Source of the DNA: Anoxybacillus amylolyticus | Lineage (GTDB): Bacteria; Bacillota; Bacilli; Bacillales; Anoxybacillaceae | Reading direction: 5' to 3' | Assembly (NCBI RefSeq): GCF_001634285.1 | Contig: NZ_CP015438.1 | Coordinates: forward strand, 729,501 to 793,500 | DNA length: 64,000 nucleotides | Part shown: positions 53,807-64,000 of the stretch, piece after piece | How the letters are laid out: every line of letters starts with the position of its first letter | Numbering within the stretch: position 1 is the first letter of the stretch | Notes under the pieces: generated by a model | The model's input: the letters and a program-made list of their open reading frames with translations, nothing else | Databases searched by the model: none | Told to the model about the DNA's origin: nothing | Translations under genes and position numbers: made by a program

Positions 53807-53984
53807 ATGTTGTTTCGTTGGATTTATTCTTGTCTTTTTTCAGCCGTCCTTCTTTGCGGGCGGCTTCGCGCAACAAAAATTCGATATGGGCATTGACACT
53901 GCGGAATTCGTCTTGCGCCCAGCGGGCAATTACTTCGTATAATGCAGGGTCAATTCGCAACGGAAAGCTTTTTTTGTTTGTCAT
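53805..53984 (-). CDS. Small Arc/ribbon-helix-helix protein
   Basis: 59 residues from ATG 53984 (MTNKKSFPLRIDPALYEVIA), after TGTGGAGTG. The strand-helix-helix pattern with SFPLRIDPALYEVIARWA and SVNAHIEFLLREAARKEG is that of Arc-like DNA-binding proteins. 16 bp after the SPFH gene, so cotranscribed with it; it may regulate the pair. Confidence 0.8.
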   Translation of the reverse strand: MTNKKSFPLRIDPALYEVIARWAQDEFRSVNAHIEFLLREAARKEGRLKKDKNKSNETT

Positions 53985-53999
53985 CGCACTCCACAACCA

Positions 54000-54845
54000 T
54001 CAATATAAGCTTCCGGTATTAATAACCGGCTGAGTGGCGCGCTCGGAAACGATCGCCACCATTAAATTATTGACCATATTGGCTTTTCTTTCATCATCTA
54101 GCTCTAAAATTCCTTCTTTGTTAAGTTGTTCAATGGCCATTTGCGCCATTGAAACAGCTCCTTCCACGATTTTTTTGCGGGCGGCTAAAATGGCGGATGC
54201 TTGCTGGCGTTGAAGCATGGCGCTTGCAATTTCCGGTGAGTAGGCGAGGTGGCTAAGCCGAGCTTCAACCACTTCCACACCAGCAACCGTGAGCCGAGCT
54301 TGTAGTTCGCTAGCTAAGACGTCTGAAATAATATCCGCGTTTCCTCGTAATGTAATTTCGTGCCCGTCAAACGTATCATATGGATATTTCGTAGCAACAT
54401 GGCGAATCGCTGTTTCGCTTTGAATCGCAACAAATTTTTCATAGCTTTCGACATCAAACACGGCTTTAGCGGAGTCGACGACTTTAAAGACGATGACGGC
54501 CGCGATTTCAATCGGGTTTCCTTCGATGTCGTTCACTTTTAGCGTGGTGCTGTTAAAGTTGCGAACGCGAAGAGAAACGGTTTGCCGAATCGTTAACGGA
54601 ATCGTCAAAAACAACCCGCTATCGCGAATGCTTCCTAAATAGCGCCCGAAAAAGGTGACGACTTTTGCTTGGTTCGGTTGAACAATTGTCATTCCTGTAG
54701 CCAATAATAACGCAAGTACGACTAAAACAGCTGGAAGCACTATCGACATGTACTGGATGAATAACAACGCTGCCCAAACTACTAAAAAAATAATGAGCAC
54801 GACACCAATAACTCCATTGACATACCACGCTTTCGTTTCTTTCAT
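54000..54845 (-). CDS. SPFH/band 7 (stomatin-like) membrane protein
   Basis: 281 residues from ATG 54845 ([11 protein letters not shown]), preceded by GGAGGAGG; the longer frame has no site. Two adjacent membrane helices (~8-30 and 34-55), then the SPFH domain ([20 protein letters not shown], then a band-7 core to ~220) and a helical tail [20 protein letters not shown]. Likely forms membrane microdomain assemblies. Partnered with a small RHH protein. Confidence 0.9.
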   Translation of the reverse strand: MKETKAWYVNGVIGVVLIIFLVVWAALLFIQYMSIVLPAVLVVLALLLATGMTIVQPNQAKVVTFFGRYLGSIRDSGLFLTIPLTIRQTVSLRVRNFNSTTLKVNDIEGNPIEIAAVIVFKVVDSAKAVFDVESYEKFVAIQSETAIRHVATKYPYDTFDGHEITLRGNADIISDVLASELQARLTVAGVEVVEARLSHLAYSPEIASAMLQRQQASAILAARKKIVEGAVSMAQMAIEQLNKEGILELDDERKANMVNNLMVAIVSERATQPVINTGSLY

Positions 54846-54962
54846 CTTCTTTCCTCCTCCGTTATTATATCGTAATGATATCATATTTTGAAAAAAATGT
54901 AAATAATAAAAAAGGAAAAAGCAATGAAATGGTGTAATTAATAGGCGAAGGAGATGAGGAAA

Positions 54963-56291
54963 ATGGAACAAATCATTCACGGCAAACCGTTAGAAGAATG
55001 GAAAGAAATGTATCCGCTATTCGCTCGTATTTTAGCGACAAACGAAGTGTTTTGGAAAAATCCAAACTGCCGACCGTTTGCAGACGTTAGTTACAATCTA
55101 CCGTTTAGCGAACGCGATGTATTAGAAGCAGAAGCAAGATTGCGTCGGTTTGCACCGTTTTTTGCGACTGCTTTTCCGGAAACGAACGGAATCATTGAAT
55201 CACCGCTTATCGAAATTGAGCAGGCACAACAAGCAATGGAGGCGATGTTCCTAACACCGATTGTGGGGAAGATGTGGCTCAAGTGCGACAGCCATTTACC
55301 GATTGCTGGTTCGGTAAAAGCAAGGGGTGGAGTGTACGAAGTGTTAGTGCGTGCGGAGCAATTGGCATTAGCGCATGGGTTACTTTCGCTCAAAGACAAT
55401 TATTCCGTTTTTGCGAGCGAGTCATTTCGTCAGTTTTTCTCCCAATTTTCGCTGACCGTTGGTTCGACGGGCAACCTCGGGCTAAGCATCGGCATTATCG
55501 GGGCGAAACTCGGGTTTCGTGTAGTAGTACATATGTCGGGTGATGCAAAACAATGGAAAAAAGAGCTATTACGCAAACACGGTGTTCACGTCATCGAACA
55601 TCGAGCGGATTACAGTGCGGCAGTCGAACAAGGAAGAAAGGAAGCGGCACAAGAGCCGAACAACTATTTTGTCGATGATGAAAATTCTGCGCATTTATTT
55701 CTTGGCTATGCGGTCGCAGCGTTACGGCTGAAAAAGCAGTTAGAAGAAAAAGAAATCGTTGTGGACCGTGAACATCCGCTTTTTGTGTACCTTCCATGTG
55801 GTGTTGGGGGAGCACCGGGAGGCATTACGTTTGGATTGAAGTTATTATTCGGAGATGCGGTCCATTGCTTTTTTGCCGAACCGACCCATGCCCCGTGCAT
55901 GTTGCTCGGAATGATGACCGGACTTCACGACCAAATAAGTGTGCAAGATTTTGGGATTGATAATCAAACAGAGGCAGACGGACTTGCGGTCGGACGACCG
56001 TCCCGCTTCGTCGGAAAAACGGTAGAACAATTAGTAAGCGGTATCTATACTGTCGATGACCAAACATTATCTCGATTACTGGCACTCATGTATGACAATG
56101 AACGTCTTTCCTTAGAGCCATCCGCTCTTGCCGGTGTTTATGGCCCTATTGCCCTGTTTCCACATTCTCATCACCAAGCAGAAAACATAACCGAAGCGAT
56201 CCATTTATGCTGGGCTACTGGCGGTAGTCTCGTTCCTGAACAAGAGTGGAAGAAGTATTACGAGCGAGGGAAACAATCCATGAAAGAATAA
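54963..56291 (+). CDS. dsdA: D-serine ammonia-lyase
   Basis: PLP enzyme converting D-serine to pyruvate and ammonia; 442 residues from ATG 54963 after AAGGAGATGAGG. Lysine for PLP in [13 protein letters not shown], phosphate-binding glycine loop [12 protein letters not shown]-type ([16 protein letters not shown]), and substrate loop [13 protein letters not shown]. Stands alone with its own weak upstream AT-rich promoter region, divergent from the SPFH gene. Confidence 0.93.
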   Translation: MEQIIHGKPLEEWKEMYPLFARILATNEVFWKNPNCRPFADVSYNLPFSERDVLEAEARLRRFAPFFATAFPETNGIIESPLIEIEQAQQAMEAMFLTPIVGKMWLKCDSHLPIAGSVKARGGVYEVLVRAEQLALAHGLLSLKDNYSVFASESFRQFFSQFSLTVGSTGNLGLSIGIIGAKLGFRVVVHMSGDAKQWKKELLRKHGVHVIEHRADYSAAVEQGRKEAAQEPNNYFVDDENSAHLFLGYAVAALRLKKQLEEKEIVVDREHPLFVYLPCGVGGAPGGITFGLKLLFGDAVHCFFAEPTHAPCMLLGMMTGLHDQISVQDFGIDNQTEADGLAVGRPSRFVGKTVEQLVSGIYTVDDQTLSRLLALMYDNERLSLEPSALAGVYGPIALFPHSHHQAENITEAIHLCWATGGSLVPEQEWKKYYERGKQSMKE

Positions 56292-56355
56292 AGCTTCTTC
56301 CTTTATCATACTATCATATCACCATATTAATTTACTAAAATATGGCAAAAAACCA

Positions 56356-56385
56356 TTGACAGTGAGAAACGCTGACCGTTACAAT
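56356..56385 (+). promoter_or_regulatory. hut operon promoter
   Basis: TTGACA (56356-56361), 18-bp spacer, TACAAT (56380-56385), about 50 bp before hutP. The spacer sequence GAGAAACGCTGA weakly recalls a catabolite-response element but is not a clear cre. Confidence 0.65.
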
Positions 56386-56435
56386 GAAGATAGACGATTA
56401 GTTTTTTAGAAAATTAAAAAAATAGGTGTTGGTGT

Positions 56436-56888
56436 GTGTTGTTAAAGCAGGCAGGAGGAAGAATTGGTCGCAATGCGATTTTGCTCGCGTTAATGGAAGA
56501 AGACGAGGAGCAAGCGGTGCTTGAACACTTATCTGCATTGCAATGGCGCTACTGCAAAGGAAAAGTTGGTTCGATGGAATTGCAAAAAATTGTGGCTGCC
56601 ATCGAAACAGCAGCGAAACGAAATGGTGTCGTAAACGGAGAACTCTACCGTGAAATGCATGCCTTATATCACGCGGTTGTCGAAGCGATGCAAGGAGTTA
56701 CGAGAGGTCAAGTAGAGTTAGGCGATTTCATGCGAACGGTCGGTCTCCGATTTGCGGTGGTGCGCGGAATGCCGTATGAAAACGAAGCAGAAGGCCAATG
56801 GATTGCCGTTGCGTTATACGGGACGATCGGGGCGCCGATTCGCGGGTTAGAGCATGAAACTATCGGATTAGGAATCAATCATATGTAG
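56436..56888 (+). CDS. hutP: Hut operon positive regulator HutP
   Basis: 150-residue RNA-binding antiterminator. With histidine and Mg2+ it binds UAG-type triplets in the hut leader and prevents termination. Strong match to Bacillus Hut[80 protein letters not shown]. It starts at GTG 56436. Its target hairpin lies just downstream, before hutH. Confidence 0.95.
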   Translation: MLLKQAGGRIGRNAILLALMEEDEEQAVLEHLSALQWRYCKGKVGSMELQKIVAAIETAAKRNGVVNGELYREMHALYHAVVEAMQGVTRGQVELGDFMRTVGLRFAVVRGMPYENEAEGQWIAVALYGTIGAPIRGLEHETIGLGINHM

Positions 56889-56956
56889 CCTATAGGTATT
56901 TAGTTCAGAAGGAGGCTATCCCACCAAATGGTGGTGTAGCCTCCTTCTTTATTTTA
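56883..56956 (+). promoter_or_regulatory. HutP-controlled attenuator
   Basis: TAG triplets (TAGCCTATAGGTATTTAG) precede a strong hairpin GAAGGAGGCTA (56908-56918) with TAGCCTCCTTC (56937-56947), followed by TTTATTTTATT. This matches the B. subtilis arrangement in which HutP binds the UAG-rich region and disrupts the terminator. Confidence 0.88.
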
Positions 56957-56971
56957 TTAAAGGGATGGGGT

Positions 56972-58501
56972 GTGAACGTGGTCATTTTAACGGGTCATAC
57001 GTTGACGTTAGATGAGGTAAAGCGAGTATTGTACGGAAACGAAAAAGTCGTAGTGGCAAAAGAGAGCGTGGATGAGGCAGCGCGCAGCCGGCAGGCGGTT
57101 GAAGAAATCGTCGCTAACAAGCGAATTGTATATGGCATTACGACAGGGTTCGGAAAGTTTAGTGATGTGTTTATTGAAGCAGACGATGTAGAACAACTGC
57201 AATGGAATTTAATTCATTCACACGCTTGCGGGGTAGGAGAGCCATTTCCAGAAATCGTATCGCGCGCGATGCTACTGTTGCGGGCCAATGCACTTTTAAA
57301 AGGCTATTCGGGTGTTCGGCCCGTCGTCATTCAACGATTGCTTGATTTATTAAATGCGCATATCCATCCAGTCGTTCCGCAGCAAGGTTCTCTTGGAGCG
57401 AGCGGTGACTTAGCACCGCTATCGCATTTAGCGCTCGCATTGCTTGGCGAAGGGGAAGTGTTTTACCGCGGGCAACGCATGTTGGCGATGGAAGCGTTGA
57501 CGAAAGAAGGCATTGCACCACTCTCGTTAAAGGCGAAAGAAGGATTAGCGCTCATTAATGGAACGCAAGCAATGACCGCAATGGGGGTTGTCGGTTATTT
57601 AGAAGCAGAACAGCTTGCTTATGAAAGCGAACTGATTGCAGCGTTGACGATCGAAGGATTGCGAGGGATTATTGATGCATTCGATGAGCGTGTGCACCTT
57701 GTGCGCGGCTACCGCCAGCAAATAGAAGTAGCGAAACGCATCCGTTCGTATTTAGTGGGAAGCAAACTGACGACGACACAAGGCGAATTGCGTGTCCAAG
57801 ATGCCTACTCGCTTCGTTGCATCCCACAAGTGCACGGCGCGTCTTGGCAAGCGCTTGATTATGTGAAAGAAAAGCTAGAAATTGAGATGAATGCAGCAAC
57901 CGACAACCCACTTATTTTCGATGATGGTGCGACTGTCATTTCTGGGGGGAACTTCCATGGTCAACCGATCGCCTTGGCGATGGATTTTATGAAAATTGGC
58001 GTAGCGGAATTGGCCAACATTTCGGAACGGCGCATTGAGCGGCTTGTTAATCCGCAATTAAACGATTTGCCCCCTTTTTTAAGCCCAGCGCCAGGGCTGC
58101 AGTCAGGGGCAATGATTATGCAATATGCGGCTGCATCGCTTGTGTCAGAAAATAAAACGTTAGCACATCCAGCAAGCGTCGATTCGATTCCGTCGTCTGC
58201 GAACCAAGAAGACCATGTCAGCATGGGAACGATCGCCTCTCGCCATGCATATGCGATCATTCAAAACGCGCGGCGCGTCTTGGCAATTGAATTGATTTGC
58301 GCGTTGCAGGCAGTTGAATATCGCGGCGTGGAAAACATGGCGCCAAAGACGCGGTCGTTTTATGAAGCAGCAAGAAAAATCGTTCCGTCGATTACAAAAG
58401 ACCGCATCTTTGCAAAAGATATCGAGGCAGCGACAAAATGGCTGAAGGATGTGGAATGGGATTTTTTTTCACAAACGATCGAAACGGTAATCAATAGATG
58501 A
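56972..58501 (+). CDS. hutH: Histidine ammonia-lyase
   Basis: First enzyme of histidine degradation (histidine to urocanate); 509 residues, start GTG 56972 after AAAGGGATGGGG. The MIO cofactor triad Ala-Ser-Gly is in [20 protein letters not shown]. Other conserved blocks: [31 protein letters not shown]. Overlaps the frame leading to hutU by 4 bp. Confidence 0.97.
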   Translation: MNVVILTGHTLTLDEVKRVLYGNEKVVVAKESVDEAARSRQAVEEIVANKRIVYGITTGFGKFSDVFIEADDVEQLQWNLIHSHACGVGEPFPEIVSRAMLLLRANALLKGYSGVRPVVIQRLLDLLNAHIHPVVPQQGSLGASGDLAPLSHLALALLGEGEVFYRGQRMLAMEALTKEGIAPLSLKAKEGLALINGTQAMTAMGVVGYLEAEQLAYESELIAALTIEGLRGIIDAFDERVHLVRGYRQQIEVAKRIRSYLVGSKLTTTQGELRVQDAYSLRCIPQVHGASWQALDYVKEKLEIEMNAATDNPLIFDDGATVISGGNFHGQPIALAMDFMKIGVAELANISERRIERLVNPQLNDLPPFLSPAPGLQSGAMIMQYAAASLVSENKTLAHPASVDSIPSSANQEDHVSMGTIASRHAYAIIQNARRVLAIELICALQAVEYRGVENMAPKTRSFYEAARKIVPSITKDRIFAKDIEAATKWLKDVEWDFFSQTIETVINR

Positions 58502-58515
58502 AAGGGGATAGCAAG

Positions 58516-62355
<3,840 letters not shown>

Positions 62356-62370
<15 letters not shown>

Positions 62371-62390
62371 GTCGGGTTGCTATTTTTTTG
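62356..62390 (+). terminator. hut operon terminator
   Basis: GCAACCCGA pairs with TCGGGTTGC around TTGAG, followed by TATTTTTTTG; the stem includes the last hutG codons. Confidence 0.88.
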
Positions 62391-62473
62391 TGAAAAAACG
62401 AGAAAGTTGCTCTTTACGATTGTTTCGTATAAGATGAGAGAAGATAGCTAGTCTTAAAAAGGAGAAATGATAG

Positions 62474-63160
62474 GTGTCTTCAGAAGCGTTGGCGGCGTTA
62501 ATTAAAATTGTGATGATCGATATCATTTTGTCGGGGGATAATGCGGTTGTTATTGCGATGGCAACAAGGAAGCTTGCGAAAGAACAGCGGAACAAAGCCA
62601 TTTTTTGGGGGACAGGCGGTGCAGTTGTTTTACGAGTTTTATTTGCGGCAGTCATTGTGTTTCTCCTAAACATTCCGTTTGTCCATTTCGTTGGTGGATT
62701 GTTATTGCTCTGGATTGCGTATAAAGTGTTGCTAGAGCAAGAAGAAGAAGCAAACATCCGCTCTTCTGACCGGTTGTTTCAAGCGGTTTGGACGATTATT
62801 GTTGCGGATGCCGTGATGAGCTTAGATAACGTAGTGGCAGTGGCCGGTGCGTCTGAAGGGCACATTGGCATGATTGCTTTTGGTGTCGCCATTAGTATTC
62901 CAATTATGATTTTCGGCTCGAAAGCGATTGTGGTGGCAATGGAAAAGTATAAATGGCTCGTATATGCTGGGTCTGGCATTTTAGCATGGACGGGCGGAAA
63001 AATGATGATGGAAGATGAGGGATTTATGCAGCTTCTCCATTTTTCACATGGACCGCTTGTATACGCCGTTGCGGCAGGTCTAACCGTTTTTGTGTTAGCG
63101 GCAGGGTATATCACTAATAAAAAATCGGAAGCACAAAGCAAAAAAGAACGAATGATATAA
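62474..63160 (+). CDS. TerC-family membrane protein, YjbE-like
   Basis: 228 residues from GTG 62474 after AAAAAGGAG. Seven hydrophobic helices; signature IDIILSGDNAVVIAMATRKL in helix 1 and its repeat ADAVMSLDNVVAVAGASEGH later, each with the Asp-Asn pair typical of TerC proteins. Such proteins are linked to Mn2+ export or metalation of secreted enzymes. No Mn riboswitch was found in the 100-bp leader. Confidence 0.9.
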   Translation: MSSEALAALIKIVMIDIILSGDNAVVIAMATRKLAKEQRNKAIFWGTGGAVVLRVLFAAVIVFLLNIPFVHFVGGLLLLWIAYKVLLEQEEEANIRSSDRLFQAVWTIIVADAVMSLDNVVAVAGASEGHIGMIAFGVAISIPIMIFGSKAIVVAMEKYKWLVYAGSGILAWTGGKMMMEDEGFMQLLHFSHGPLVYAVAAGLTVFVLAAGYITNKKSEAQSKKERMI

Positions 63161-63195
63161 AAAGCTAGCATCTCGCTAAGATGCTAGCTTTTTCA
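63160..63195. terminator. Bidirectional terminator
   Basis: AAAAGCTAGCAT pairs with ATGCTAGCTTTT around CTCGCTAAG. Separates the convergent TerC and lutC genes. Confidence 0.88.
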
Positions 63196-63199
63196 ATGT

Positions 63200-63913
63200 T
63201 TATCGATCGGTAATGACGATATAGGCTGCTTTCACTGGGCCGTGAACGCCGACGACTAAGTTCATTTCGATATCTGCGGAGTTGCTCGGACCGGTAATAA
63301 AGTTAATGCAAGAGGGCACGAGCTGTCCTGTTTCGATTTGTTCATGAATGAATGCAGCCGCTTGGGTCATACGCGGAACGATCGTGCTTTTTGGAACGAT
63401 GGCAATATACGTTCGCGGCAAAAAGCTGACCGTCCGTCCTTTGCCGGCATCACTAAATAAAACAACTGTGCCAGATTCGGCTAACGTGATATCGCTGAAC
63501 GTAATGCCGACGTTTGCTTTTTCTGCCCGTTCAATATTTTTTCGCCCAGCCGAAGCGTCCCAAATGTGAACATCGACGTTTTCGTTTGGCCACTCCTCTA
63601 ATAATGGTAGCAATCCATACTGAGCAAACCGTTGGTCGTCCCACGTAACAACAGGCCCGCCACCGTATTGTTCGACTACTTGCCTTAATGTAGGGGCGAG
63701 AGCGTCAGCAGTGGTTGCCACAAAATCAGTGTGAATGTGGGAGCATTGTGCTTCTAATACAGAAAGCAATTCCTCTTGATTGTATCCTTGAAATACTGTC
63801 CATTGCGGCGCATAGCTCCAATTTGGTCGGCGAACGTCTGCAGTGATTCGCTCCCGCCCAAGCTGTCTAGCAATTGTTTGAAGAAACGTGTCACGGTTAT
63901 AAACCATCCCCAT
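63200..63913 (-). CDS. lutC: L-lactate utilization protein LutC
   Basis: 237-residue LUD-domain protein (YkgG family), part of the LutABC iron-sulfur oxidase complex for L-lactate. Conserved FSDITLAESGTVVLFSDAGK and SCINFITGPSNSADIEMNLV plus VGVHGPVKAAYIVI at the C-terminus. Follows lutB by only two bases, with GGTAGGG in the end of lutB serving as its site. Confidence 0.93.
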   Translation of the reverse strand: MGMVYNRDTFLQTIARQLGRERITADVRRPNWSYAPQWTVFQGYNQEELLSVLEAQCSHIHTDFVATTADALAPTLRQVVEQYGGGPVVTWDDQRFAQYGLLPLLEEWPNENVDVHIWDASAGRKNIERAEKANVGITFSDITLAESGTVVLFSDAGKGRTVSFLPRTYIAIVPKSTIVPRMTQAAAFIHEQIETGQLVPSCINFITGPSNSADIEMNLVVGVHGPVKAAYIVITDR

Positions 63914-63915
63914 TG

Positions 63916-63999
63916 TTATTCCCTACCTTTCTGATGTTCCCGGAACCAATCGCGGAACCGTTCTTTTGCCGGAGCTGGAAATTCACGAATTTCCGTCCA
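63916..63999 (-). CDS. lutB: LutB C-terminus (5' part off window)
   Basis: The last 27 codons of the upstream gene, WTEIREFPAPAKERFRDWFR then EHQKGRE and stop, match the C-terminal tail of the iron-sulfur protein LutB. The rest lies beyond the right edge. Same strand and operon as lutC. Confidence 0.85.
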   Translation of the reverse strand, partial: WTEIREFPAPAKERFRDWFREHQKGRE

Positions 64000-64000
64000 T

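Noticed and set aside
62390-62473. Mn2+ (yybP-ykoY) riboswitch before the TerC gene
   Set aside because: Only about 80 nt are available between terminator and start, and the conserved internal-loop sequences are absent.

Overview
The window looks like chromosome of a thermophilic Bacillaceae, most likely the Anoxybacillus/Geobacillus/Parageobacillus group. The core genes are Bacillus-type: hutPHUIG with a HutP attenuator, the dgkB-rlmCD pair, lutBC, bacterial NOS, a TPP riboswitch before thiC, a CoA-disulfide reductase-rhodanese and a BclA-like spore-surface protein. The IS families (IS630, ISL3, IS66, TnpB-only IS605, group IIC intron) are typical of that group. No rRNA, tRNA or CRISPR array was seen.

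Layout. Positions 1-4900 hold a minus-strand operon: a dGTPase-like HD hydrolase, an atypical cytochrome P450, a dienelactone-hydrolase-family protein and an MFS transporter that runs off the left edge. Its leader carries a consensus promoter and a C74-type (guanine-type) purine riboswitch with an 18-bp-arm terminator. Two small mobile elements sit in this leader: a 154-bp ISL3 derivative between promoter and aptamer, and a 193-bp foldable MITE inside the terminator loop. Positions 4960-11250 are back-to-back insertion sequences: two IS630, one ISL3 and one intact IS66. Positions 11360-15400 form a polymorphic-toxin locus with two toxin/immunity pairs, a residue of a third and IS3/IS66 scars. 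A pseudogenised copy of the same toxin scaffold lies at 21540-22060.

Positions 15580-21410 hold an RND exporter operon with a divergent two-component system. Positions 22980-25370 hold dgkB and rlmCD. Positions 25480-31310 are a second mobile-element region: a deleted IS66 carrying the second MITE copy, a ChrB/MFS/DUF1232 cargo operon, a possible IS21-like end and a TnpB element. A BclA-like gene and a headless histidine kinase follow, then a group IIC intron placed directly after the kinase terminator.

From 34.6 kb onward the sequence is mostly ordinary chromosome: a repeat-containing coiled-coil protein, a lipoprotein, a sulfur-transfer operon with a CstR-like operator, an HtrA protease, an amino-acid permease, NOS, a chemoreceptor, thiC, a five-gene molybdenum hydroxylase operon (xanthine dehydrogenase type), an SPFH protein, dsdA, the hut operon, a TerC protein and lutCB. 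Within this part, 41088-41227 is an almost perfect four-way-junction palindrome whose architecture matches the 193-bp MITE.

The strongest candidates for something undescribed are the riboswitch-controlled dGTPase-P450-hydrolase-transporter operon with its colonised leader, the family of cloverleaf elements, and the toxin family built on a long amphipathic helical-repeat scaffold in place of an obvious LXG/WXG N-terminus.
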